A stretch of DNA of 5,103 nt from an uncultured Actinomycetes bacterium (GTDB lineage Bacteria > Actinomycetota > Acidimicrobiia > Acidimicrobiales > Microtrichaceae). The translations under genes were made by a program, and so were the position numbers. The notes below the pieces were generated by a model. That model was given only the letters and a program-made list of their open reading frames with translations. It had not been told where the DNA came from and did no database searches. Below, in pieces: positions 1 through 4,767 of the stretch (position 1 is its first letter; each line of letters starts with the position of its first letter). The stretch is taken from positions 1-5,103 of the forward strand of contig CAJANQ010000534.1 in assembly GCA_903941145.1 (NCBI GenBank), read 5' to 3'.

Positions 1-283
1 GAACGGTGGTGGTCGGAGCAGGGCGGGCAGCCGGGACCGTGGTGGGAGCAAGGCTGGTCATCGGTGCCGCGGTCGTCGGTGCCGCGGTCGTCGGTGCCGT
101 GGTCGCCGGGGTCGTGGTCGAGGTCGGCCCGTCCGGTGCGGCCTGCGGGGCCGTGGTCGTGGGGGCGTCCACCTCGGTCTGGGCGAGCGCCGTGGCGCCG
201 TAGCCGGTGGCCACCAGCGCCACCACGGCGACAGCGGCAGTCACCACCTGTGCGGCTCGTCGGCGCAGCATCCGTTCAGTCAT
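1..283 (-). CDS. Exported Thr/Pro/Ala-rich protein, N-terminal part (continues past left edge)
   Basis: An open frame of 94 visible codons runs to the left edge without a stop, so only the N-terminus is present and the function is unknown. The start shows a classical Sec signal peptide: a basic n-region (RMLRRR, residues 4-9), a hydrophobic stretch at about 13-27, and a signal peptidase I site after A-L-A at residue 34. The mature part is nearly all Thr, Pro and Ala (PTTTAP, PTTAAPTTAAP), as in exported or cell-wall proteins with a flexible, possibly glycosylated linker before a folded domain. I chose ATG at 283 over the in-frame ATG at 289 because AGAGG (290-294) ends 6 bases before 283 but directly abuts 289. 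It lies downstream of the tRNA gene and is separated from it by a terminator. Confidence is high for an exported protein and nil for a specific family. Confidence 0.72.
   Translation of the reverse strand, partial: MTERMLRRRAAQVVTAAVAVVALVATGYGATALAQTEVDAPTTTAPQAAPDGPTSTTTPATTAPTTAAPTTAAPMTSLAPTTVPAARPAPTTTV
61..105 (-). repeat. 15-bp tandem repeat, three copies, inside the Thr-rich coding region
   Basis: The unit tcggtgccgcggtcg occurs at 61-75 and 76-90, and again at 91-105 with one change (c to t at position 100). The 15-base period keeps the frame and encodes a five-residue repeat (APTTA) in the exported protein. Such in-frame repeats expand or contract by slippage, so linker length may differ between strains. 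Confidence 0.85.
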
Positions 284-346
284 GTACATCCTCTGGTCCC
301 ACCAGGCTGCAACGGGGCGTCAGGCACCGTTCGACAGCGTCGCAAC

Positions 347-352
347 ACGCTA
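347..352 (-). promoter_or_regulatory. Weak -10 candidate for the exported-protein gene
   Basis: TAGCGT on the minus strand fits the actinobacterial TAnnnT -10 pattern and would give a leader of roughly 55-60 bases before the ATG at 283, room enough for the AGAGG ribosome site. No convincing -35 is seen 16-18 bases upstream, and the box lies close behind the tRNA terminator. It is the best candidate in the gap rather than a secure call. Confidence 0.25.
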
Positions 353-365
353 CCGACCCGCCGGC

Positions 366-400
366 CAAAAACGCTGAACGCCCCGCCGGAGCGGGGCGTT
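366..400 (-). terminator. Intrinsic terminator after tRNA-Ala
   Basis: A perfect 10-bp GC-rich stem (377-386 with 391-400) closes a four-base loop. On the minus strand it is followed five bases later by five consecutive T residues (367-371). It begins 25 bases beyond the tRNA 3' end, where a terminator for the tRNA transcript is expected. The plus-strand side has no T run, so the signal is directional. It also insulates the exported-protein gene downstream. Confidence 0.75.
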
Positions 401-425
401 CCTCGTTGCCCTCACGGGCTCTGGG

Positions 426-499
426 TGGAGGTGATGGGAGTCGAACCCACGACCTCCTCGATGCGACCGAGGCGCTCTAGCCAGCTGAGCTACACCCCC
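426..499 (-). tRNA. tRNA-Ala (anticodon CGC)
   Basis: A full 74-base cloverleaf folds on the minus strand. The acceptor stem is GGGGGTG with CACCTCC, containing the G3:U70 wobble pair that is the alanine identity element, and the discriminator base is A73. The D-arm is GCTC/GAGC with a nine-base loop, the anticodon stem is CCTCG/CGAGG, and the T-arm is GTGGG-TTCGACT-CCCAT. The anticodon CGC (plus-strand 463-465) reads the GCG codon, which is heavily used in such a GC-rich genome. The 3' CCA is not encoded: the next bases are CCC, so CCA must be added by nucleotidyltransferase. The anticodon loop has G32 and U38, a potential wobble pair at the loop base. The gene lies 56 bases after the glpR-like stop, with its own promoter and terminator. 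Confidence 0.96.
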
Positions 500-511
500 C
501 AGAAGGTCCGC

Positions 512-541
512 AGCATAACCGCGGCGCTCTCCGGCCCTGAA
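512..541 (-). promoter_or_regulatory. Promoter of tRNA-Ala
   Basis: On the minus strand a TATGCT -10 box (512-517) ends 12 bases before the tRNA 5' end, so transcription would start about six bases upstream of the mature tRNA, the usual short leader. An 18-base spacer separates it from a weak -35 candidate, TTCAGG (536-541). The ten bases beginning at the box (TATGCTGCGG) recur just before moaC. Confidence 0.55.
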
Positions 542-548
542 GCCGGAG
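529..548 (-). terminator. Hairpin just after the glpR-like stop codon
   Basis: A perfect 7-bp stem (529-535 with 542-548) with a six-base loop begins eight bases after the stop codon. It has no T run, so it is at best a weak terminator or an RNA 3'-end stabiliser. The loop coincides with the weak -35 candidate of the tRNA promoter. Confidence 0.35.
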
Positions 549-555
549 CCGGCGG

Positions 556-1161
556 TCAGTTTGCGACGCGGCGGGTGCCGGGCACTGCGACCGGCTGGGG
601 GCGCTGCGGACGATGGGTCCGCAGGTCGATCTGCTGGCCGTAGCCCGAGTAGCCGTAGGTGGCACGCCGGGGGCGGGCCGCCATCTGCGCGGAACGGTTG
701 AGCAGCACGACGTAGGCGACCAGGAGGACGTCGGCGACCACGTGCAGCAGCAGGAACACCCCGCCGAACGCAACGGCGCACAGCAGCGTGAGGACCGCGG
801 CAGCCACGAGCACGATGAGCACGTCCTGGCGGCGCTTCTGGGTGCGGGGCGACACGATGGTGCGCGGAGCGGGACGCTGCGCCGGACGGACCGGACGCTG
901 GGGAGCGCCGCCGTAGCGGGCTGCGGTCGGGCGCTGCATCGGGCGGGCCGAGGAGCGGGCCGGGCCGCGGAGGTCGATGACGTTGGTACCCGGACGGCCC
1001 GACGGACGGCCGCCGTTCTGGTCGAGGGACGACATCTGTCGGTGGAACGCGTTCACGGGGTCGACCCGGCGCATGCCAGAGGTCCGACGGAGCACCTCGG
1101 GGGCGAGCACGATGGCCCACACGACGGCGAGGCCCAGCAGCACCACAGTGGAGAGGTTCAT
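556..1161 (-). CDS. glpR: GlpR/SepX-like membrane protein (receptor of gephyrin-like Glp)
   Basis: Predicted 201-residue inner-membrane protein. One helix sits at the extreme N-terminus (about 4-20, ending VLAPEVLRR). A Pro/Arg/Gln-rich cytoplasmic linker follows (about 50-112), then two closely spaced helices (about 114-133 and 135-155, with LLVAYVVLL) and a basic tail rich in Arg, Pro, Tyr and Gly. This order, and the segments after helix 1 (RRVDPVNAFHRQMSSL) and in helix 3, match what I recall of the actinobacterial GlpR/SepX family. Corynebacterium GlpR binds the MoeA-like protein Glp and links it to FtsZ and division; Streptomyces SepX acts in septation. Its location in a galU-moeA neighbourhood supports the call. 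I start at ATG 1161, with AAAGG 12 bases upstream; a TTG at 1173 would add four residues but directly abuts that site. The family call rests on architecture and context, not an alignment. Confidence 0.7.
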   Translation of the reverse strand: MNLSTVVLLGLAVVWAIVLAPEVLRRTSGMRRVDPVNAFHRQMSSLDQNGGRPSGRPGTNVIDLRGPARSSARPMQRPTAARYGGAPQRPVRPAQRPAPRTIVSPRTQKRRQDVLIVLVAAAVLTLLCAVAFGGVFLLLHVVADVLLVAYVVLLNRSAQMAARPRRATYGYSGYGQQIDLRTHRPQRPQPVAVPGTRRVAN

Positions 1162-1233
1162 CTGGGATGGCAACCTTTCGTCCGGTTCTACGGTTCCGGC
1201 CGCTCGGCCGACCCGTTCCCCCCGGTGCTGCGA

Positions 1234-1262
1234 ACCTTACGGTCCGACGACGGTTGTTACAA
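1234..1262 (-). promoter_or_regulatory. Promoter of the glpR-like gene
   Basis: On the minus strand a -35 box TTGTAA (1257-1262) and a -10 box TAAGGT (1234-1239) are separated by exactly 17 bases. Transcription would start near 1227, giving a leader of about 65 bases with an AAAGG ribosome site at 1174-1178. This makes the glpR-like gene a separate transcription unit from moaC. Confidence 0.55.
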
Positions 1263-1305
1263 GTCGGTGACGAACTACAACGATGTTAGTCACATCGTCA
1301 CCGAC
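1256..1305 (-). promoter_or_regulatory. Probable operator: 11-bp inverted repeat and GTnAC cluster upstream of glpR
   Basis: A perfect 11-bp inverted repeat (gtcggtgacga at 1263-1273, tcgtcaccgac at 1295-1305) with a 21-base centre directly abuts the glpR -35 box. Four GTnAC pentamers (plus-strand reading) lie in the same stretch: GTTAC 1256-1260, GTGAC 1267-1271, GTCAC 1289-1293 and GTCAC 1297-1301. The first two are spaced GTnAC-N6-GTnAC, the layout reported for the response regulator MtrA. The position suggests a regulator site at the promoter; the regulator is not identified from sequence. Confidence 0.45.
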
Positions 1306-1328
1306 TGTTTGCCCAATTGGCACCCGAA

Positions 1329-1348
1329 GTTGGGGGCCAGCCCCCAAC
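1329..1348 (-). terminator. Terminator-like hairpin downstream of moaC
   Basis: A perfect 8-bp stem (gttggggg 1329-1336, cccccaac 1341-1348) closes a four-base loop 42 bases past the moaC stop. No T run follows on the minus strand, so it resembles the U-less hairpins often found at gene ends in high-GC actinobacteria. Smaller GC-rich stem-loops (for example 1352-1365) lie between it and the stop codon. It probably ends the moaC transcript. Confidence 0.45.
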
Positions 1349-1390
1349 AGCGCCCTCCGCAGGGCCGTCCGCGGGGCCCGACGGGGGGGG

Positions 1391-1894
1391 TCAGTCGAGC
1401 AGCTCGGCCTGGTCGTCGTCGGCGCGGCGGTAGGTGCCCGACCGACCGCCCGTCTTTTCCCAGAGCGTCACGTCGCCGATCACCATCGAGCGGTCGGCCG
1501 ACTTGCACATGTCGTAGATCGTCAGGCACGCCACGGTCACTGCCGTGAGCGCTTCCATCTCGACGCCGGTGCGGTCGACGGTGTCGACCTGGGCCTCGAC
1601 CTCGATGAACGTGTCCTCGATCCGGAAGTTCACCAGGACCGATCCCACCAGGAGCGGGTGGCAGAGCGGGATCAGGTCGGACGCACGCTTGGCGGCCTGG
1701 ATGGCTGCGACGCGGGCGACGGAGAGCACGTCGCCCTTGTTGACCGCACCGCGGGCCACGAGCGCAGTGGTCTCGGACTGCATGTGCACACGGCCCCGGG
1801 CGACGGCACGTCGCTGCGTCTGCTCCTTTGGGGTCACGTCCACCATGCGGGCACGCCCCAGCGGGTCGAGATGGGTCAGTCCCCGGTCCGGCAT
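1391..1894 (-). CDS. moaC: Cyclic pyranopterin monophosphate synthase MoaC
   Basis: Acts with MoaA in the first step of molybdenum cofactor synthesis, turning the 3',8-cyclised GTP intermediate into cyclic pyranopterin monophosphate in the cytoplasm. The 167 residues span the whole family: LTHLD at 6-10, ARMVDVT 15-21, KGDVL 53-57, LIPLCHPL 74-81, RTGVEMEALTAV 108-119, LTIYDMCK 124-131 and KTGGRSG 147-153. By position, the catalytic residues equivalent to E. coli K51, H77, D128 and K131 are K53, H79, D128 and K131, all present. The ATG at 1894 has no real Shine-Dalgarno sequence, but a TATGCT box lies six bases before it, so the mRNA may be leaderless. It follows the small membrane-protein gene by 46 bases. 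Eight consecutive G residues (plus strand, 1383-1390) directly abut its stop codon. Confidence 0.97.
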   Translation of the reverse strand: MPDRGLTHLDPLGRARMVDVTPKEQTQRRAVARGRVHMQSETTALVARGAVNKGDVLSVARVAAIQAAKRASDLIPLCHPLLVGSVLVNFRIEDTFIEVEAQVDTVDRTGVEMEALTAVTVACLTIYDMCKSADRSMVIGDVTLWEKTGGRSGTYRRADDDQAELLD

Positions 1895-1900
1895 GGCCGC

Positions 1901-1906
1901 AGCATA
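1901..1906 (-). promoter_or_regulatory. -10 box of moaC (leaderless type)
   Basis: TATGCT on the minus strand ends six bases before the moaC ATG, placing the predicted first transcribed base at or next to the A of ATG. The same ten bases (TATGCTGCGG) form the -10 region of the tRNA-Ala promoter, which supports reading it as a real promoter element. No clear -35 is visible. Confidence 0.5.
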
Positions 1907-1940
1907 GGCGGGGCAGTCGGGGTCCCCGGGGGACGGAGGG

Positions 1941-2342
1941 TCAGCCGGTGACCCGGGCGGCCAGGAACCGCCGCGCCGCCTCCGGCGAGACCGACGTCCG
2001 GCTGCCGACGAGCGCAGCGACGGCAGCCTCGGGGTCGGCCAGGTAGGCCGCGACCATCGCCTGCTGGCTGGCCGGCACCTCCTGGTCCCACGCCTGCTCG
2101 AGCAGCGCGACCTGCGCCTCGACCGACCGCGGCGGCTGCTCCGGCATCCTCGTCACGCACCAGAACGCCAGGCCGACCACTCCGGCGACGCCCACGAGCA
2201 CCGCGGTGAACAGGCTGACGTAGACGGCGGCGAGGACGACCGCGAGCGCGACCCCTGCGCACAGCAGGAGCGTCCAACGCACAAAACGCCGAGACTGCTC
2301 CTCGTAGCTGCGTTCCAGGGGGGCGAACACGGACTGCATCAT
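1941..2342 (-). CDS. Small two-helix membrane protein of unknown function
   Basis: I do not recognise a family. The 133-residue product has a charged N-terminus (LERSYEEQSRRFVR, 9-22), two adjacent transmembrane helices (about 23-43 and 46-63) forming a hairpin, and a cytoplasmic C-terminal domain of about 70 residues that looks helical and Ala-rich (SVEAQVALLEQAWDQ, MVAAYLADPEAAVAALV). Basic residues before helix 1 and after helix 2 put both ends in the cytoplasm. The frame is open up to a GTG at 2417, but those 25 extra codons include AGG, TTG, GAA, GAT, GGA, CTA, ATT and GTT, unlike the G/C-ending codons elsewhere, so I start at ATG 2342. There is no Shine-Dalgarno sequence, but a TACGTT box lies nine bases upstream. 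Its place between moaA and moaC hints at a linked role, not proven. Confidence 0.75.
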   Translation of the reverse strand: MMQSVFAPLERSYEEQSRRFVRWTLLLCAGVALAVVLAAVYVSLFTAVLVGVAGVVGLAFWCVTRMPEQPPRSVEAQVALLEQAWDQEVPASQQAMVAAYLADPEAAVAALVGSRTSVSPEAARRFLAARVTG

Positions 2343-2351
2343 CGCGACCCG

Positions 2352-2379
2352 AACGTACCCGTCAATGGGGACTAGTCCC
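2352..2379 (-). promoter_or_regulatory. Promoter region of the small membrane-protein gene, with 12-bp palindrome
   Basis: On the minus strand a TACGTT box (2352-2357) ends nine bases before ATG 2342, the spacing expected for a leaderless or near-leaderless transcript. Upstream, a perfect 12-bp palindrome, gggactagtccc (2368-2379), is centred about 31 bases before the predicted start, where a -35 element or a repressor would sit. This stretch is poorer in G+C than the genes on either side. Confidence 0.4.
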
Positions 2380-2432
2380 GAGGAACGATCTTCTGCCGCG
2401 ACCGTGTGCAACCTCACTGAGCGGGCCCGCCG

Positions 2433-3431
2433 TCAGCCGCCGATGCGCGACATGGGCCGGGGCGGCCGAACGAAGGTCGGTGCGCCGATGCCGTGGCCCT
2501 CGCGCTTCGCCGCGACGCACGCTGCGACCGCGGCCGACAGGTCGTCGTCGGAACCACCTCCCCGCAGGACTGGGCGCAGGTCGTGGTCGTCCGTGGCGAA
2601 CAGGCAGTTGCGGAGCATGCCGTCCGAGGTGAGTCGCACCCGGTCGCAGGTCCCGCAGAACGGCGCCGTCACGCTGGGCACCACGCCGAACGTGGCAGAG
2701 CCGTCGAGCAGCCGGAACCGTTCGGCCGGCTCGTGGTCCCGGCCGACCGGCTCGAACTCGAACCGCTCGCCCACCGCTGCCAGGACCTCGGCACGCGTGA
2801 CGACGCGGTCGGCGCGCCACTCCCCCTGCGCGTCGAGCGGCATGAACTCGATGAACCGGACCTCGACGCCGCGCTCGCGGCCGAACTGCACGAACTCCGC
2901 GAGCTCGTCGTCGTTCACGCCACGGAGCGGGACCATGTTGACCTTCACCGGGGACAGCCCCGCCGCCACGGACGCGTCGACGCCGGCCAGCACCTGGGCC
3001 AGGGCGTCACGACGCGTGAGCTGCTGAAACCGGTCGGCGCGCAGGGAGTCCAGCGAGATGTTGATGCGCAGGAGCCCGGCGGCGGCCAGGTCGTCGGCCA
3101 GACCAGCGAGCGTGGCGCCGTTGGTGGTGAGCGACAGGTCGACGCCCAGACCGGCCAACGAGGCGACGAGGAGCGGGAGCCGGGCCCGCACCGTCGGCTC
3201 GCCTCCAGTGAGCCGCACCGAGGTGATGCCGAACTGTTCGACCATGACCCGGGCGACCAGCGTGATCTCCTCGAACGTCAGCAGCTCCTCGCGCGGCAGC
3301 CAGTCCATCCCTTCGGCCGGCATGCAGTAGTCGCAGCGGAAGTTGCACCGGTCGGTGACCGAGATCCGGAGGTCCCGGTGGACGCGCCCGAAGCCGTCGA
3401 CGAGCGGGTTCGGCGGCGGGCGGTCGGGCAC
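2433..3431 (-). CDS. moaA: GTP 3',8-cyclase MoaA (radical SAM)
   Basis: Radical SAM enzyme that cyclises GTP to 3',8-cyclo-7,8-dihydro-GTP, the substrate of MoaC. The 332 residues are typical in length. The N-terminal SAM cluster motif CNFRCDYC gives C29, C33 and C36; TGGEPT (75-80) is the SAM-binding GGE motif; LTTNGATL (101-108) and INISLDSL (123-130) are barrel strands typical of MoaA. The second 4Fe-4S cluster, which binds GTP, is C259, C262 and C276 in CGTCDRVRLTSDGMLRNC. The protein ends in SRIGG, the double-glycine tail needed for activity in studied homologues. It starts with GTG at 3431. TAGGAT (3438-3443), six bases before the start, could be a -10 box, or its AGGA could be a ribosome site seven bases away. 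The gene is 52 bases after moeA. Confidence 0.98.
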   Translation of the reverse strand: MPDRPPPNPLVDGFGRVHRDLRISVTDRCNFRCDYCMPAEGMDWLPREELLTFEEITLVARVMVEQFGITSVRLTGGEPTVRARLPLLVASLAGLGVDLSLTTNGATLAGLADDLAAAGLLRINISLDSLRADRFQQLTRRDALAQVLAGVDASVAAGLSPVKVNMVPLRGVNDDELAEFVQFGRERGVEVRFIEFMPLDAQGEWRADRVVTRAEVLAAVGERFEFEPVGRDHEPAERFRLLDGSATFGVVPSVTAPFCGTCDRVRLTSDGMLRNCLFATDDHDLRPVLRGGGSDDDLSAAVAACVAAKREGHGIGAPTFVRPPRPMSRIGG

Positions 3432-3437
3432 GGCGGC

Positions 3438-3443
3438 ATCCTA
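3438..3443 (-). promoter_or_regulatory. -10 box and/or ribosome site of moaA
   Basis: TAGGAT on the minus strand ends six bases before the GTG start of moaA. It fits the TAnnnT -10 pattern at leaderless spacing, but it also contains AGGA at usable Shine-Dalgarno distance. The two readings exclude each other on one transcript: with a start at the GTG the box is not in the mRNA, while on read-through from moeA it could act as the ribosome site. Confidence 0.4.
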
Positions 3444-3483
3444 CGGCCGACCCGGCCGGTGCGGCCCCGGCGACCTGGCCAGG

Positions 3484-4716
3484 TCAGTCGAGCAGCAGCA
3501 CGACAACCCGGGCACCGCCCGGCACGTCGTCACCGTCGGGGAGGACGGCCAGCCCGTCGGCGGCGGCAAGGCCGGTCATCTGGTGCGACCCCTGCGCCGA
3601 GGTGGGTTCGGCCACCAGGCGGCCCTCGTCGTCGCCCTCGACGGTGACCCGCACGAAGTGGGTCTTGCCGTCCGGCCGTCGTCGGAAGGTCGTGCCGGCC
3701 ATGGCCGCGACGCGCCGCCGGTGGGGGCGCGGGTGGCCCGCCATCGTGCGGATGCCGGGGCGGGCGAACAGCTCGAAGCTGACGAGCGAGGACACCGGGT
3801 TGCCAGGAAGTCCGAACACGGGCACCGGTCCCGCCGGGCCGGGGAGGAGACCGAAGGCGAACGGCTTGGCCGGCTTGATCGCCACCTGCATCCAGCGCAT
3901 GTCCCCAACCTCGTCGAGCACCACCTTCACCAGGTCGTGGTCGCCCATCGACACCCCGCCGCTCGTAAGGAGCGCGTCACAGGTAGCAGCCCCTTCGAAC
4001 AGCACCGACTCGATCGCTGCCGCGTCGTCAGGCACGTGGCCCAGGTCCACCGGCACGAAGCCGGCGGCCGCCACCGCGGCCAGCAGCTGCGGGCGGTTGG
4101 AGTCGTGGATCTGGCCGGGACCCAGTTCGGCACGGGCCGGGACCAGCTCGTCGCCGGTCGACACCACGCCCACCACCGGGCGCCGGACCACGGTCACCGC
4201 GGTGCAGCCCACGGTCGAGAGCAGTCCGACGTGGGCCGGCGTCAGCACCGTCCCGGCCGCCGCCACGACGTCGCCCGGCCGGAGGTCGTCCCCGACCGGC
4301 CGAACGTGGCTCCCAGCCGCACCGGACCGGGTGACCCGGACGCGGTCAGGGCCGTCTTCCACCCGCTCGGTGTCCTCGACCATCACGATGGCGTCCGCAC
4401 CCTCGGGCACGGGGGCGCCCGTCATGATCCGCACCGCCTGTCCCGGCCCGACCGGGACGTTCACCACATGGCCGGCGGCCGACTCGGCCACCACCTCGAG
4501 CACGAGCCCGGCGCCGCCCTCGGGGGCCCCGTCGACGTCGACCCGACGCACTGCGTAGCCGTCGACGGCAGAGTTCGCGAACGGTGGGACCGGGGCGACC
4601 GCGGTGACGGCCTCGGCGAGGACCAGCCCGACGGCGTGCTCCAGCGGGAGCGGCACCGCGTCCAGGTGCGGGAGGTGGGAGCGGACGTGCTCCCAGGCGT
4701 CGTCGAGGCTCAGCAC
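3484..4716 (-). CDS. moeA: MoeA/Glp-family molybdopterin molybdotransferase
   Basis: Inserts molybdate into adenylylated molybdopterin, the last common step of cofactor synthesis; members in the galU neighbourhood of Actinobacteria include Glp, a gephyrin-like protein that also works in cell division. The 410 residues match the usual length (E. coli MoeA, 411). Family motifs in order are FANSAVDGYAVR (46-57), MTGAPVPEGADAIV (98-111), STGDEL (186-191), IHDSNRP (203-209), TSGGVSMGDHD (251-261), IKPAKPFAFG (280-289) and FGLPGNPVSS (301-310). The acidic residues at D52, E190 and D259 lie in the expected motifs. Small deviations are AVDGYA for the common AMDGYA, and KPAKP for KPGKP. The start is GTG at 4716, with TAGGCT seven bases upstream and no good Shine-Dalgarno sequence. 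Sequence alone cannot decide between a MoeA role, a Glp role, or both. Confidence 0.95.
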   Translation of the reverse strand: MLSLDDAWEHVRSHLPHLDAVPLPLEHAVGLVLAEAVTAVAPVPPFANSAVDGYAVRRVDVDGAPEGGAGLVLEVVAESAAGHVVNVPVGPGQAVRIMTGAPVPEGADAIVMVEDTERVEDGPDRVRVTRSGAAGSHVRPVGDDLRPGDVVAAAGTVLTPAHVGLLSTVGCTAVTVVRRPVVGVVSTGDELVPARAELGPGQIHDSNRPQLLAAVAAAGFVPVDLGHVPDDAAAIESVLFEGAATCDALLTSGGVSMGDHDLVKVVLDEVGDMRWMQVAIKPAKPFAFGLLPGPAGPVPVFGLPGNPVSSLVSFELFARPGIRTMAGHPRPHRRRVAAMAGTTFRRRPDGKTHFVRVTVEGDDEGRLVAEPTSAQGSHQMTGLAAADGLAVLPDGDDVPGGARVVVLLLD

Positions 4717-4723
4717 AAGGGCG

Positions 4724-4729
4724 AGCCTA
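4724..4729 (-). promoter_or_regulatory. -10 box of moeA (leaderless type)
   Basis: TAGGCT on the minus strand ends seven bases before the GTG start of moeA, the expected distance between a -10 box and the first transcribed base. The 51-base gap to galU shows no hairpin typical of a terminator, so read-through from galU may add to expression. Confidence 0.42.
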
Positions 4730-4767
4730 CGGAACGTGCGGGCCGGATGCCCGCAGGCCGACGTGCG

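Noticed and set aside
426..499. tRNA gene as an integration site of a mobile element
   Set aside because: No repeated tRNA 3' end, integrase or change in base composition is seen in the window.
1162..1173. TTG start four codons earlier for the glpR-like gene
   Set aside because: The AAAGG ribosome site directly abuts this TTG with no spacing, whereas the ATG at 1161 is 12 bases away and an ATG.
613..1548. A 311-codon open frame on the plus strand opposite the glpR-like gene and part of moaC
   Set aside because: It runs antisense to a gene with clear family features and a gene with catalytic residues, and across a terminator and promoter. Its product is low-complexity Arg/Gly/His, typical of a GC-rich shadow frame.
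2343..2417. N-terminal extension of the small membrane protein to a GTG at 2417
   Set aside because: The 25 codons use A/T-ending and rare codons unlike the rest of the window and include a perfect palindrome and a -10-like box, so they look like a promoter region.
3432..3483. Possible molybdenum-cofactor riboswitch before moaA
   Set aside because: The gap to moeA is only 52 bases, too short for the known Moco riboswitch fold, and no matching structure is seen.
3472..3485. 14-bp perfect palindrome gacctggccaggtc at the moeA stop codon
   Set aside because: It has no loop and no T run, overlaps the stop codon, and consists of GC-rich steps common in this genome, so neither a terminator nor an operator is well supported.
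2493..3647. A 384-codon open frame on the plus strand opposite moaA
   Set aside because: It is antisense to a complete MoaA with both Fe-S motifs and reads on into the moeA end. The product has no recognisable motif.
3602..4558. A 318-codon open frame on the plus strand opposite moeA
   Set aside because: Antisense to a complete MoeA-family gene; the product is a Ser/Thr/Pro/Arg-rich shadow.
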